Below, in pieces: positions 44,793 through 54,347 of a stretch of DNA of 64,000 nt; position 1 is the stretch's first letter, and every line of letters starts with the position of its first letter. Made by a program: the position numbers and the translations under genes. The DNA lies in contig PAPF01000013.1 of NCBI GenBank assembly GCA_002708825.1, forward strand, positions 301,452-365,451. Reading direction: 5' to 3'. Origin of the DNA: Phyllobacteriaceae bacterium (GTDB taxonomy: Bacteria; Pseudomonadota; Alphaproteobacteria; Rhizobiales; Rhizobiaceae). The notes beneath the pieces were generated by a model. The model had not been told where the DNA came from. It saw only the letters and a program-made list of their open reading frames with translations, and ran no database searches.

Positions 44793-45778
44793 TGTTCGTC
44801 CTCCATCACATGGAGATCGGCCGGGTTCCACTGGATCGAGACCATCTGCCCCTGCGCCGGCACCGGGCTGCCGGCCGGCAGGAGGACCGTAAGCCGTTGC
44901 TCGCCGAGGAAAACGCCGAGCTTCGTCGCGGCGCCGAGATAGGAATGGCCGGTGACCATCGCCTCCACGCCGCCCTCGGAAACCAGCCGGATCGCCTCGG
45001 GACGCAGGCTTGCCCAGGCGCGCCGGCCGTCGAGGCGTTCGGTCACGTCCGGCGGCAGCACGTTGGAGGAGCCGACGAAATCCGCCACGAAGCGTGAACG
45101 TGGCGCCCGGTAGATTTCCTCCGGGGCGCCGATCTGCATGATCTTGCCGTGGTTGAACACGGCAACGCGGTCGGCCATCGACAGGGCCTCGCCCTGGTCG
45201 TGGGTGACGAAGACGAAGGTGATGCCGAGCTTGCGCTGCAGTGCCTTGAGCTCCTCCTGCATCTGCTCGCGCAACTTCAGGTCCAGTGCGCCGAGCGGTT
45301 CGTCGAGCAGCAGCACCTTGGGCTTGTTTATCAGCGCGCGGGCGAGCGCCACACGCTGGCGCTGGCCGCCGGACAACTGGCCGGGCCGCCGGTCGCCGTA
45401 GCCCGGCAGCCGCACAAGTGCCAGGGCCTCTTCGGCGGCTTTCAGGCGTTCCGCTTTCGGAACGCCACGGATCATCGGCCCGTAGGCGACGTTGTCGGCG
45501 ACACTCAGATGCGGAAACAGCGCATAGTCCTGGAACACCGTGTTGACGTTGCGCCGGTAGGGCGGAACGCCTTCGGCGGTCTCGCCGAAAATCTCGATAT
45601 GGCCGGATGTCGGCTGCTCGAAACCGGCAATCAGGCGCAGGCAGGTGGTCTTGCCCGAACCGGACGGCCCGAGCATGGCAAAGAATTCGCCTTCCGCGAT
45701 CGCCAGATCGACCTCGTCGACGGCGCGCACGGCGCCGAAATGGCGCGAGACTCTGGAAAAGGCGACAGCGGTTTGCAT
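44789..45778 (-). CDS. ABC transporter ATP-binding protein, PotA/PotG-like
   Basis: A 329-residue ATPase: Walker [11 protein letters not shown]-loop [15 protein letters not shown], signature [16 protein letters not shown], Walker [12 protein letters not shown] and switch [13 protein letters not shown]-terminal TOBE-like regulatory part follows ([10 protein letters not shown] onward). The length is slightly shorter than E. coli PotA. It lies 73 bases after the binding-protein gene and overlaps the first permease gene. It powers the polyamine-type importer. Confidence 0.92.
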   Translation of the reverse strand: MQTAVAFSRVSRHFGAVRAVDEVDLAIAEGEFFAMLGPSGSGKTTCLRLIAGFEQPTSGHIEIFGETAEGVPPYRRNVNTVFQDYALFPHLSVADNVAYGPMIRGVPKAERLKAAEEALALVRLPGYGDRRPGQLSGGQRQRVALARALINKPKVLLLDEPLGALDLKLREQMQEELKALQRKLGITFVFVTHDQGEALSMADRVAVFNHGKIMQIGAPEEIYRAPRSRFVADFVGSSNVLPPDVTERLDGRRAWASLRPEAIRLVSEGGVEAMVTGHSYLGAATKLGVFLGEQRLTVLLPAGSPVPAQGQMVSIQWNPADLHVMEDEQ

Positions 45779-45851
45779 GGCATGTCCTGTGAGCCCGTCC
45801 GCCGGATGGGACCGGCGGACGCATTTTTCTTTTCAGATGGAGGAGTGTCGG

Positions 45852-47012
45852 TCAGCGCCCGCCGATGACACCGATATAGTCGGAGACCCAGCGATAATAG
45901 GGCACGCACTCGCCCTGGCTTTCGCACTTGGTCACCGGCGTCGTCCAGAACTTGATCTTCTCGAAATTGTCGAGCCCGTTCGCCGTGCAGCCTTCGGCTG
46001 TCTGCATGCCGCGCCCGTCGGTGCAGGCCGCCGGCACGCTCGGCACCGCCCCGAACCAGACCGAAAGGTCGCTTTGCAGGTTGGACGCCAGCGAATGCTC
46101 CATCCACATGTAGGAGCAGTTCGGATGAGCCGCATCGACGTGCATCATGGTCGTATCCGCCCAGCCGGTCGCCCCTTCCTGCGGAATGGTCGAGGCGATC
46201 GGCTTGCCCTCGCTCTTGAGGATGTTGACCTGGAACGGCCAGGAACCGGACGCGACGATGCCCTCGTTCTTGAAGTCGTCCATCTGGATGAAGGCGTCAT
46301 GCCAGTAGCGTGCCACCAGCGTGCGCTGCTGGCGCAGCAGGTCGAGCGCAACCTTGTACTGGTCCTCGTTCAGTTCATATGGGTTCTTGATGCCCAGTTC
46401 AGGCTGGTGAAACATCAGGTAGTTGGCGGCGTCGGCAATGTGGATCGGTCCGTCATAGGCCTGTACCCGGCCCTTGTTGGACTTGCCGTCGTCAAGCGTC
46501 GTCTCCTCGAAGACCACGCTCCAGCTCTTCGGCGCTTCCTTGAATGCCTCGGTGCTGTACATCAGCACATTCGGGCCCCACATGTACGGAACGCCGTAAT
46601 GAACGCCATCCACCGTGTGCCAGGGGGCGTTCTTCAGGCGGTCATCGACCGTGGACCAGCTGGGGACGAGGTCGATGTTGACCGGTTGCACCCGCTTGCC
46701 GGCGATCAGGCGCAGCGACGCATCGCCGGACGCGGTCACGAGATCGAACCCGCCCTCGTTCATCAGGGCGACCATTTCGTCGGAAGTATTGGCGGTCTTG
46801 ACGTTGACCTTGCAGCCTGTCGCTTCCTCGAACTTGGTGACCCAGTCGAACTTCTTGTCGGTCTCGCCACGCTCGATATAGCCGGCCCAGGCAACGATAT
46901 CGACCTGGCCCTCGCCGGGGCCGATCTCGGTGAGCATGGCTTGGGCGGCAGCCTGGCCCGCGAAGGCGCAGCAAAGGGCAAGCGCTGTGCACGATTTGAG
47001 AATGGACTTCAT
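45852..47012 (-). CDS. ABC transporter substrate-binding protein, PotD/PotF-like
   Basis: A 386-residue periplasmic protein with signal peptide MKSILKSCTALALCCAFAG to AAAQA; ACGGGAGATGCCGTC precedes the ATG. The mature part begins with VDIVAWAGYIERGETDKKFD and has FEEATGCKVNVKTANTSDEM, as in the PotD/PotF-type group. GVHYGVPYMWGPNVLMYST is the characteristic hinge region. Extra cysteines toward the C-terminus (CTDGRGMQTAEGC, CESQGEC) could form disulfides. Its gene heads a unit with PotABC-like genes and aminobutyraldehyde dehydrogenase. Cargo is probably putrescine or a similar diamine. Confidence 0.87.
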   Translation of the reverse strand: MKSILKSCTALALCCAFAGQAAAQAMLTEIGPGEGQVDIVAWAGYIERGETDKKFDWVTKFEEATGCKVNVKTANTSDEMVALMNEGGFDLVTASGDASLRLIAGKRVQPVNIDLVPSWSTVDDRLKNAPWHTVDGVHYGVPYMWGPNVLMYSTEAFKEAPKSWSVVFEETTLDDGKSNKGRVQAYDGPIHIADAANYLMFHQPELGIKNPYELNEDQYKVALDLLRQQRTLVARYWHDAFIQMDDFKNEGIVASGSWPFQVNILKSEGKPIASTIPQEGATGWADTTMMHVDAAHPNCSYMWMEHSLASNLQSDLSVWFGAVPSVPAACTDGRGMQTAEGCTANGLDNFEKIKFWTTPVTKCESQGECVPYYRWVSDYIGVIGGR

Positions 47013-47121
47013 GACGGCATCTCCCGTTTCTTGCCACCGCGAGGATGGCGTTCCTGTGTTCCCGGGAGGCAGGTTACGTGCCTGCGCAGCTTTCACAAAT
47101 TCATTTATCTGAACTTTGATA

Positions 47122-47134
47122 TCGGAATTTCCGA
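47122..47134 (-). promoter_or_regulatory. Candidate LysR (T-N11-A) site before the polyamine-type operon
   Basis: TCGGAA-T-TTCCGA, a perfect 6-base-arm palindrome of the form T-N11-A, in the 133-base gap between the end of the LysR gene and the binding-protein gene it precedes. It is about 110 bases before the ATG at 47012. It is the best LysR-type site in this gap; the binding is inferred. Confidence 0.45.
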
Positions 47135-47145
47135 AACCGGGTCGG

Positions 47146-48048
47146 CTAGCGCGCCAGCCGCTGCGCCTGCGCGATGGCGATGAAATCGCGCGCCGTTCGC
47201 GGCAGGGCGGAACCCTTGCGCCAGACGACCCCGACCTGCACCATCGGCAGGGAACCGGAGACATCGCGGGAATCGATGCGATCGCCTTCCAGCGACCATG
47301 GCCGGTAGACGAGATCCGGCAGCAGCGCCACACCTGCACCGGTCGCCACAAGACTGCGCACCGCCTCGACCGACCGCGTGCGGAACGCGACGTTCGGCTT
47401 CGCGCCGAACGCGCCGAGCAGCTTGACGGTCGCTTCCTCGATTTCATCGACGGTGAGCATGATGATCGGCTCGGACGACACGTCGCCAAGGGATATGCTC
47501 TCCAGCGCCGACAAGCGGTGGCCGAGAGGCAGCCAGAGCCGGTATGGCGAAACCTCGAGAATGTCGGCCTGCAGCGCCATGCGGTCGCGCAGGTTGGAAA
47601 TGATGGTCACCGCGACATCGAGTTCGCCGCCGATCAGCAGGTGTTCGAGATATTCGCCATTGTCCTCGATAGCGGTCACATTGACAGCCGGGTTGGCGCG
47701 CCGGTAGCGGGCAAGGATATCCGACAGCACATACCCCGCCACGAGCGAGGTGACGCCCAGATGCAGGTCGCCGCTCGTCGTGTCATCCTCGTCGCGAAAC
47801 GCCTGGCGGGCATCCGAGACATCGCGCAGGATCGTGGTGGCATGCCGCAGGAACTGGTGGCCCCTGTGGGTGATGTTGAGTCCGCGCGGGTGGCGCTCGA
47901 ACAGGCTGACGCCTAGATCGGATTCAAGCTCCTTGATCGCTTCCGTCACCGCCGATTGCGAGATCGAGAGCGTGTGGGCCGCGCCCGAAACCGTGCCCTG
48001 TTCGCACACGGCAACGAAATACTGCAACTGGCGGAGTGTGAATGCCAT
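47146..48048 (-). CDS. LysR-family transcriptional regulator
   Basis: A 300-residue LysR regulator. The helix-turn-helix region is MAFTLRQLQYFVAVCEQGTV to AHTLSISQSAVTEAIKELES, followed by the effector-binding half with DLHLGVTSLVAGYVLSDILA. It lies upstream of the PotD-like gene on the same strand, 133 bases apart with a palindromic T-N11-A site between them, so it most likely controls polyamine uptake and the aminobutyraldehyde dehydrogenase. It is divergent from napE over 262 bases, where I see no convincing shared site. The inducer is unknown. Confidence 0.9.
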   Translation of the reverse strand: MAFTLRQLQYFVAVCEQGTVSGAAHTLSISQSAVTEAIKELESDLGVSLFERHPRGLNITHRGHQFLRHATTILRDVSDARQAFRDEDDTTSGDLHLGVTSLVAGYVLSDILARYRRANPAVNVTAIEDNGEYLEHLLIGGELDVAVTIISNLRDRMALQADILEVSPYRLWLPLGHRLSALESISLGDVSSEPIIMLTVDEIEEATVKLLGAFGAKPNVAFRTRSVEAVRSLVATGAGVALLPDLVYRPWSLEGDRIDSRDVSGSLPMVQVGVVWRKGSALPRTARDFIAIAQAQRLAR

Positions 48049-48310
48049 ATGGGTTCAGGACCGCTGGTCGGCCATCGCCAGCCTTGGAACGTTTCGCGAC
48101 CGGGCTTTCATAGCCCGAATCCTTCGGTCGGAAAACCTCGTCTCCGCCCGGCTTCCGCCCGCACTGATTTTTTTCGGGAACGCATGGAACATTGCCGCGG
48201 CCCGCGCGTACGCAATTCAGCGGGTAGTTCAAGAAAAGCGCCGAAACCAGCAGCTTGTTACCCCGAAACTGACGCCTCACGCAGGATTTTTCGCAGTCGA
48301 AGAGGCAAGC

Positions 48311-48496
48311 ATGGCCGAGCAACACGGTAACGGACTGAATGCAACCGGCGCCTCACGGCGCAGGGAGTTGCTCACATTCCTGATTTTGGCATTCGGCATA
48401 TGGCCGATCCTCGCGGTTGGCGTGGTCGGCGGCTACGGATTCCTTGTCTGGATGTACCAGATACTGGCCGGACCACCGGGTCCGCCGGGAACGTGA
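48311..48496 (+). CDS. napE: NapE, small membrane protein of periplasmic nitrate reductase operon
   Basis: A 61-residue protein with a basic, polar N-terminus (MAEQHGNGLNATGASRRREL) and one membrane span (about 21-50: TFLILAFGIWPILAVGVVGGYGF). Length, topology and position as first gene of napEFDABC identify it. Its role is unclear; it is thought to aid membrane attachment or assembly of the Nap system. The start has GAAGAGGC in front. The 262 bases upstream, shared with the divergent LysR gene, hold no FNR/Anr-type TTGAT-N4-ATCAA site that I could see. Confidence 0.85.
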   Translation: MAEQHGNGLNATGASRRRELLTFLILAFGIWPILAVGVVGGYGFLVWMYQILAGPPGPPGT

Positions 48497-48505
48497 GGCG
48501 CGTTC

Positions 48506-48997
48506 ATGGGAGGATCAGTGGCACGCCTGAACCGCCGCGACTTTCTGGCAGTCCGGAAGAAACGCCCTGAACGTTCGCGCGCGCCCGGCGTTACTGCGCA
48601 TTCGATTGATGCATGTACTGGCTGCGCCGCCTGCGTGGACGCCTGTCCGCAACAGATCCTGACCATTTCCGATGGCACGGCCGGCATCGACTTCGGCGTT
48701 GGCGAATGCACATTCTGCATGGACTGCAAAGAGGCCTGTCCCGAACCTGTTTTCACCGGCGGCGTGGCCATGATGCATGTGGCGGCCATCGGTGATGCCT
48801 GTCTGGTTCACCAGGGCATCGCCTGCATGACCTGCCGCGATGCCTGCCCCGAAGAAGCGATCCATTTCCTTCCGCGGATCGGCAAACCCTTCCTGCCTGT
48901 GCTCGATGCGGACGTGTGCACCGGTTGCGGTGCCTGTGTGGCGCCCTGCCCGGCAGATGCCATTGCCACTCGGACAAGGGAGGCCGCCATTGCCTGA
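48506..48997 (+). CDS. napF: NapF, ferredoxin-type nitrate reductase maturation protein
   Basis: A 163-residue cytoplasmic iron-sulfur protein with four cysteine groups: CTGCAACVDACP, CTFCMDCKEACP, a spaced group ending CMTCRDACP, and CTGCGACVAPCP. This matches NapF, which is believed to load or activate the NapA iron-sulfur centre before export. LNRRDFLAVRKK near the start resembles the Arg pair of Tat signals but is not followed by a hydrophobic stretch, as is usual in NapF. It starts nine bases after napE; its end overlaps the napD start. Confidence 0.93.
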   Translation: MGGSVARLNRRDFLAVRKKRPERSRAPGVTAHSIDACTGCAACVDACPQQILTISDGTAGIDFGVGECTFCMDCKEACPEPVFTGGVAMMHVAAIGDACLVHQGIACMTCRDACPEEAIHFLPRIGKPFLPVLDADVCTGCGACVAPCPADAIATRTREAAIA

Positions 48998-49253
48998 TGC
49001 ACCCCGATACCATGTTTCCAGCGCCATCGTTTCAACGAAGCCCGGCAGCCAGGACTCGATTCTGGAACGGCTGCGCGATCTGCAAGGGATCGATGTTCAT
49101 GCCGCCGACGGAACGCGGATCATCATCACGATCGAAGGCCACAGCACCGGCGAACTCGGCGACCGGCTGACGTCCATTGCCGTCATGGACGGCGTGATCG
49201 CCGCAAACATGGTCTTCGAACATTCGGAACAGGAGGAGGAGATCCGGCCATGA
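48990..49253 (+). CDS. napD: NapD, NapA-specific Tat chaperone
   Basis: An 87-residue protein. It appears to start at TTG 48990, because GGGAGG lies six bases in front and no ATG occurs in frame until deep inside the conserved region. The start overlaps napF by eight bases. The sequence has [20 protein letters not shown] and [19 protein letters not shown], the small ferredoxin-like fold of NapD, which binds the NapA twin-arginine signal. Its stop overlaps the napA start (ATGA), coupling chaperone and client. Confidence 0.92.
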   Translation: MPDAPRYHVSSAIVSTKPGSQDSILERLRDLQGIDVHAADGTRIIITIEGHSTGELGDRLTSIAVMDGVIAANMVFEHSEQEEEIRP

Positions 49254-51751
49254 GCGAAACGATGAACAGGCGCGATCTTCTGAAGGCGCAGGCCGCGGCC
49301 ATCGCGGCAACAACGGCGGGGATAAGCCTGTCCGCCCATGCGCAACCCGTGCCCGGGGGCGTGGAGTCGCTGAAAATCAAGTGGTCCAAGGCGCCATGCC
49401 GGTTCTGCGGCACCGGCTGCGGCGTGATGGTGGGCGTGAAGGAAGGCAAGGTCGTTGCCACCCATGGCGACATGCAGCACGAGGTCAATCGCGGGCTGAA
49501 TTGCGTGAAGGGTTATTTCCTCTCCAAGATCATGTATGGCGCCGACCGGCTCACAACGCCGCTCATGCGCAAGCGCGGCGGCGTCTTCGACAAGGAGGGC
49601 GATTTCGAGCCGGTCAGCTGGGACGAGGCCTTCGACGTCATGGCCGAAAAGGTGAAATCCGTGCTGGCCGAAAAGGGGCCGGAAGGCATCGGCATGTTCG
49701 GTTCCGGCCAGTGGACCGTTCTGGAAGGCTATGCGGCATCCAAGCTGATGCGGGGCGGCTTCCGCTCGAACAACCTTGAGCCCAATGCCCGCCATTGCAT
49801 GGCTTCGGCTGCGGCGGCCTTCATGCGCACCTTCGGGATCGACGAACCGATGGGCTGCTATGACGATTTCGAGCATGCCGACGCCTTCGTGCTCTGGGGC
49901 TCCAACATGGCCGAGATGCACCCGATCCTGTGGACGCGTCTGGCCGACCGGCGGCTGGGAACACCGGGCGTGAAATGCGCGGTCCTCTCCACCTTCACCC
50001 ACCGCTCGATGGACCTGGCCGACATTCCGATTGTCTTCAAGCCGGGAACCGATCTGGCGATCCTCAACTACATAGCCAATCACATCATCCAGAAGGGCGC
50101 GGTGAACGAGGAATTCGTGCGCAAGCACGCAACCTTCATGACCGGCGCGACCGACATCGGCTACGGCCTGCGCGAGGATCATCCGCTCGAGCTTGCGGCG
50201 ACCGGCGCCGGCAATGCCGGCCTGATGGAGCCGTCGGATTTCGAGGCATTCAAGGAGCATGTGGCCGCCTACACGCTCGACTACGTCTCCGAGCTTTCGG
50301 GCGTGGAGCCGGGTTTCCTGGAAGACCTGGCCGAACTCTACGCCGACCCGGACATCAAGGTCATGTCGCTCTGGACGATGGGCTTCAACCAGCATGTGCG
50401 CGGCGTCTGGGCCAACCAGATGGTCTACAACCTTCACCTGCTCACCGGAAAGATTTCCGAGCCGGGCAATTCGCCCTTTTCGCTGACCGGGCAGCCGTCG
50501 GCCTGCGGCACGGCGCGCGAAGTCGGCACGTTCGCCCACCGCCTGCCCGCCGATACGGTTGTGACCAATCCCGAACACGTGGCCCATGCGGAGGAGTTGT
50601 GGAAGCTGCCGCGCGGGCTGCTGAACACGAAACCGGGCTTCCATGCCGTCCAGCAGGACCGCAAGCTGAAGGACGGCGTGATCAATTTCTACTGGATCCA
50701 GGTCAACAACAACCTGCAGGCTGCGCCCAACATCGCGAACGAAACCTATCCGGGCTACCGCAATCCCGACAATCTGATCGTGGTCTCCGATGCCTATCCG
50801 ACGGTGACGGCGCTCGCTGCCGACATCATCCTGCCGGCGGCCATGTGGGTGGAAAAGGAAGGCGTTTACGGCAATGCCGAACGGCGCACCCATGCCTGGC
50901 ACCAGCTTGTCGACGCGCCGGGGGAGTCGCGTTCCGACCTCTGGCAACTCGTCGAATTCTCAAAGCGCTTCACCACGGACGAAGTCTGGCCGGCCGAGAT
51001 CCTCGACGCCAATCCGGATTACCGGGGCAAGACGGTCTGCGAGGTGCTCTATGAGAACGGCCAGGTGAATGCCTTTCCTAAGAGCGATGTCGACCCCGGC
51101 TATGCCAATGACGAGGCAGAGCATTTCGGCTTCTACCTGCAAAAGGGCCTGTTCGAGGAGTATGCCGCATTCGGGCGCGGTCATGGCCACGATCTGGCAT
51201 CCTACGATGTCTATCACGAGGTTCGCGGCCTGCGTTGGCCCGTCGTCAATGGCAAGGAGACGCTGTGGCGGTTCCGCGAGGGTTACGACCCCTATGTCGA
51301 GCCCGGAACCGGCGTGCAGTTCTACGGGCGGCCGGATGGTCGCGCCGTCATTCTCGCGGTACCCTATGAACCACCGGCCGAAAGCCCGGACAAAGAGTAC
51401 GAGTTCTGGTTGGTAACAGGCCGCATGCTCGAACACTGGCATTCCGGCTCCATGACCATGCGGGTGCCCGAACTCTACAAGGCGGTTCCCGGTGCCGTGC
51501 TCTTCATGAATGCAGCGGACGCGCGTGATCGCGGGCTCAACCAGGGTTCGGAAGTGCGCGTGATCTCGCGGCGGGGCGAAGTGCGCCTTCGCGTCGAGAC
51601 ACGCGGGCGCAACCGCATGCCCAGGGGCGTCGTCTTCGTGCCCTGGTTCGACGCCTCCAAGCTCATCAACAAGGTGACGCTGGACGCCACTGACCCGATC
51701 TCCAAACAGACGGATTTCAAGAAATGCGCAGTCAAGATCGTTTCCGCATGA
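49250..51751 (+). CDS. napA: NapA, periplasmic nitrate reductase catalytic subunit
   Basis: An 833-residue molybdenum enzyme reducing nitrate to nitrite. The Tat signal is [20 protein letters not shown] to AHAQP. The mature part holds the [4Fe-4S] motif [13 protein letters not shown] plus LNCVKG, and the molybdenum-ligand Cys in [18 protein letters not shown]. Mo-bisMGD-binding segments include [15 protein letters not shown], and the C-terminal domain begins near [19 protein letters not shown]. Length equals typical NapA. ATG 49250 overlaps the napD stop; napB follows with an ATGA overlap. Confidence 0.98.
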   Translation: MSETMNRRDLLKAQAAAIAATTAGISLSAHAQPVPGGVESLKIKWSKAPCRFCGTGCGVMVGVKEGKVVATHGDMQHEVNRGLNCVKGYFLSKIMYGADRLTTPLMRKRGGVFDKEGDFEPVSWDEAFDVMAEKVKSVLAEKGPEGIGMFGSGQWTVLEGYAASKLMRGGFRSNNLEPNARHCMASAAAAFMRTFGIDEPMGCYDDFEHADAFVLWGSNMAEMHPILWTRLADRRLGTPGVKCAVLSTFTHRSMDLADIPIVFKPGTDLAILNYIANHIIQKGAVNEEFVRKHATFMTGATDIGYGLREDHPLELAATGAGNAGLMEPSDFEAFKEHVAAYTLDYVSELSGVEPGFLEDLAELYADPDIKVMSLWTMGFNQHVRGVWANQMVYNLHLLTGKISEPGNSPFSLTGQPSACGTAREVGTFAHRLPADTVVTNPEHVAHAEELWKLPRGLLNTKPGFHAVQQDRKLKDGVINFYWIQVNNNLQAAPNIANETYPGYRNPDNLIVVSDAYPTVTALAADIILPAAMWVEKEGVYGNAERRTHAWHQLVDAPGESRSDLWQLVEFSKRFTTDEVWPAEILDANPDYRGKTVCEVLYENGQVNAFPKSDVDPGYANDEAEHFGFYLQKGLFEEYAAFGRGHGHDLASYDVYHEVRGLRWPVVNGKETLWRFREGYDPYVEPGTGVQFYGRPDGRAVILAVPYEPPAESPDKEYEFWLVTGRMLEHWHSGSMTMRVPELYKAVPGAVLFMNAADARDRGLNQGSEVRVISRRGEVRLRVETRGRNRMPRGVVFVPWFDASKLINKVTLDATDPISKQTDFKKCAVKIVSA

Positions 51752-52221
51752 GGCGCCTGCGCCTCATCGCAGCCGCGCTGGCCGCGACGGTCGCCGCCGG
51801 TGGCGTTGTCGCCCAGGAAGCCGTCCGGCGGGCGGCTCCCGAACTCACCGGGCCGCAACAGCCCATGGGTACCGTCGAGGCAGAACCCATTCCGCGTCGC
51901 ATCACCGACGATGTGCGCATGATGCGCCAGTATCCGGAACAGCCGCCGGTCATTCCGCACTCGATCGAGGGCTACCAGCTCAGCGTCAATGCCAACCGTT
52001 GCCTGTCATGCCACCGTCGCGAGGCCACCGAAGGCTCGGGCGCGCCGATGATCTCGATCACCCACTACATGACGCGTGAAGGCCAGATGCTCGCCGATGT
52101 TTCCCCCCGGCGATATTTCTGTACTGCCTGCCATGTGTCCCAGGCCGATACCGCGCCGCTGGTCGAGAACACGTTCACCGACATGAGCGAACTGGGTACC
52201 GGCATGGCGGGGAGCGAATAG
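51748..52221 (+). CDS. napB: NapB, di-haem cytochrome c subunit
   Basis: A 157-residue periplasmic cytochrome. I choose ATG 51748, which overlaps the NapA stop and leaves a compact signal peptide ([19 protein letters not shown]); an in-frame ATG at 51724 would add eight residues. Two haem sites are seen: CLSCH and CTACH, each with NapB context ([30 protein letters not shown]). It passes electrons from NapC to NapA. The stop abuts napC with no gap. Confidence 0.95.
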   Translation: MRRLRLIAAALAATVAAGGVVAQEAVRRAAPELTGPQQPMGTVEAEPIPRRITDDVRMMRQYPEQPPVIPHSIEGYQLSVNANRCLSCHRREATEGSGAPMISITHYMTREGQMLADVSPRRYFCTACHVSQADTAPLVENTFTDMSELGTGMAGSE

Positions 52222-52935
52222 ATGAACTGGATCCGCCGCTTGTTCCGACGCATCTGGACCATTCTTGCCACCCCGGCCGGGACACTCGGCATCGGCTTCC
52301 TGACGCTGGGCGGTTTCGTGGGCGGCGTCATCTTCTGGGGGGCCTTCAACACCGCGCTGGAAGTGACCAACACGGAAGCCTTTTGCATCTCCTGCCACGA
52401 GATGGAAAACAACGTCTTCCAGGAGATGACGCGCACGGTGCATTTTTCCAACCGGTCCGGTGTGCGTGCCTCCTGCCCCGATTGCCATGTGCCGCATGAA
52501 TGGACCGACAAGATCGCCCGCAAGATGCAGGCCTCGAAGGAGGTCTGGGGCAAGATTTTCGGCACGATCAGCACGCGGCAGAAGTTCCTCGACAAGCGGC
52601 TGGAACTGGCAAAGCACGAATGGGCACGTCTGAAGGCCAATGACAGCCTGGAATGCCGCAACTGCCATTCCGAAGCCGCCATGGACCTGTCACGGCAGGC
52701 ACCGCGGGCCGCCGAGATCCATACCGAATACCTCTTGTCAGGCCAGGCAACCTGTATCGACTGCCACAAGGGGATCGCCCACGAACTGCCCGACATGACC
52801 GGCGTCGAGCCGGGATGGACTGCACCCGAAGAGCTTCAGGGCGAGAAATTGCCAGGCATCGGGTCCGGCGAAGAGGCGGCGCTGCGCGACTATCTTTTCA
52901 GGGAAAGCGCCAAGCAGGACATTGCGTCAAGGTAG
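52222..52935 (+). CDS. napC: NapC, membrane tetra-haem quinol dehydrogenase
   Basis: A 237-residue NapC/NirT-family cytochrome. One N-terminal membrane anchor ([19 protein letters not shown], about residues 15-40) is followed by four CxxCH haem motifs: [24 protein letters not shown] and CIDCHKG. It oxidises membrane quinol and feeds NapB/NapA. It is the last nap gene; no napG or napH is present. The following 93 bases contain a GATGCC-GG-GGCATC hairpin (53015-53028) that may end the transcript, just before the PHO-box-like repeats. Confidence 0.96.
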   Translation: MNWIRRLFRRIWTILATPAGTLGIGFLTLGGFVGGVIFWGAFNTALEVTNTEAFCISCHEMENNVFQEMTRTVHFSNRSGVRASCPDCHVPHEWTDKIARKMQASKEVWGKIFGTISTRQKFLDKRLELAKHEWARLKANDSLECRNCHSEAAMDLSRQAPRAAEIHTEYLLSGQATCIDCHKGIAHELPDMTGVEPGWTAPEELQGEKLPGIGSGEEAALRDYLFRESAKQDIASR

Positions 52936-53028
52936 CTGCCCGCGACGCCGCATGACCTGCTCCGCAGACCGGCACGAGCCGATCCGCTGACAGGCACGGG
53001 GACGGCATGGGGCCGATGCCGGGGCATC

Positions 53029-53068
53029 CTGACACGGAACTGTCGTGAAACTGTCAGGCATCTGTAGC
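53029..53068 (+). promoter_or_regulatory. Tandem PHO boxes (PhoB-type heptamer direct repeats)
   Basis: Four heptamers begin exactly every 11 bases: CTGACAC (53029), CTGTCGT (53040), CTGTCAG (53051) and CTGTAGC (53062), with 4-base spacers. The PhoB consensus is CTGTCAT-N4-CTGTCAT, so the middle pair matches six of seven at each half, and the outer two match about five. They end 92 bases before the binding-protein start codon at 53160. Arrangement, spacing and orientation are seen; PhoB binding and phosphate-starvation induction are inferred. Confidence 0.7.
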
Positions 53069-53159
53069 AATCGCGAACTAACGGGATCGAGGTGGAGCGG
53101 CTTTCGTGCCGCCGTTCACCCAAACCGGATTTCACGGAAAACCGCCCAGGAGTTTGCCC

Positions 53160-54284
53160 ATGCTTTCGCGCCGTTCGCTTCTCAAGTCCACCGTGGCCAC
53201 AACGGCCTTTGTCGCTGCCCCCGCCATTCTCAGGGCGACCGATGCCCTGGCCTCTTCCGGTCAGGTCAATGTCTTTGCCTGGGGCGACTACATCCAGGCC
53301 AACCAGATCGAGAAGTTCGAAAAGGACACCGGCATCAAGATCAACCTCTCGACCTACGGCTCCAACGACGAGGCGGAACAGAAGCTCAAGGCCGCAGGCG
53401 GCAAGGGCTTTGACGTGATCTTCCCGTCGATCACCAACGGCAACAACTACTATCCCGACGGCCTGCTTTCGGAACTCGACGAGGGCAAGCTCGTCAACGC
53501 CGGCAACCTGATCCAGTCCATGGTCAACGATTCCGTCAAGCTGGGCGGCACCTATCGCGGCAAGCGCATGCTGATGCCGTTCAACTGGGGTACCGAGGCC
53601 ATGACCTTCAACAGCGCCGACATGCCGATCGCCGATGGCGACGTGTCCTATGGCTCGCTCTGGATGCCGGAAGCCGCAGGAAAGTCGGCCTTCCGCCAGA
53701 AGTCGGTGATCATGGGTGTCGGCCTCTATCTCGATGCCAAGGGCGAGGTGAAGTCGAACCGCATGCTCGACGTCTACAAGTCCGAAGATGACGCCCGGCG
53801 CGTCTGGGACGCCTGCGCCCGTTTCGTCATCGACAACAAGGACAAGATCGCGGCCTTCTGGAACAATGCCACCGAAGCCACCAACGCCTTCAAGCAGGCC
53901 GGCGCAAAGATCGGCCAGACCTGGGACACGACCGGATTGCTGCTCAACCGCGAGGACGCGGCCTGGAAGTATCGCATGCCGAAGGAAGGCGGGATCACCT
54001 GGATGGATTCCGTCGGCGTTCCCTCCGGCGCCGCGAACATCGAGCAGGCCTATGCCTTCATCAACGCGCTGATGACACCGGAAATGGGTGGCATGATGTC
54101 GAAGAACACCGGCTACAACTCCGCCGTTGCCGGCGCCGCCGACTTTGCCGGCGACGAGTACAAGAAGCAGTTCAACGAGGTCTACAACGCGGAAAACCTC
54201 GCCAACCTCTGGTGGTGGCAGGCCGACACACCCTGGTTCGCCCCGCTGCGCCAGGAATATGTCGACAAGATCACCAACGCCTGA
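53160..54284 (+). CDS. ABC transporter substrate-binding protein, PotD-like, apparently phosphate-regulated
   Basis: A 374-residue periplasmic binding protein; CCAGGAGTTTGCCC precedes ATG 53160. The Tat-like signal is MLSRRSLLKSTVATTAFVAA with cleavage near ATDALA. The mature protein has VNVFAWGDYIQANQIEKFEK and FEKDTGIKINLSTYGSNDEA, the PotD/iron-type fold. Homology would give 'spermidine/putrescine', but PHO-box-like repeats upstream and phosphonate-catabolism genes downstream argue for a phosphorus-containing ligand such as an aminophosphonate or phosphodiester. That is inference. The three following genes complete the importer. Confidence 0.85.
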   Translation: MLSRRSLLKSTVATTAFVAAPAILRATDALASSGQVNVFAWGDYIQANQIEKFEKDTGIKINLSTYGSNDEAEQKLKAAGGKGFDVIFPSITNGNNYYPDGLLSELDEGKLVNAGNLIQSMVNDSVKLGGTYRGKRMLMPFNWGTEAMTFNSADMPIADGDVSYGSLWMPEAAGKSAFRQKSVIMGVGLYLDAKGEVKSNRMLDVYKSEDDARRVWDACARFVIDNKDKIAAFWNNATEATNAFKQAGAKIGQTWDTTGLLLNREDAAWKYRMPKEGGITWMDSVGVPSGAANIEQAYAFINALMTPEMGGMMSKNTGYNSAVAGAADFAGDEYKKQFNEVYNAENLANLWWWQADTPWFAPLRQEYVDKITNA

Positions 54285-54347
54285 CCGGCGAAGGCTCCCG
54301 GGAGGGCGTCCGCGCCCTCCCCTTTCACCGGCACGCGGAGATGCTCC

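Noticed and set aside
45852..47489. Long N-terminal extension of the PotD-like protein into the LysR gene
   Set aside because: A clear signal peptide and ribosome site define the start at 47012; the extension overlaps the LysR gene in another frame.
52936..53159. Possible separate small gene between napC and the importer
   Set aside because: No open frame with a ribosome site fits; the stretch is explained by a hairpin and the PHO-box-type repeats.
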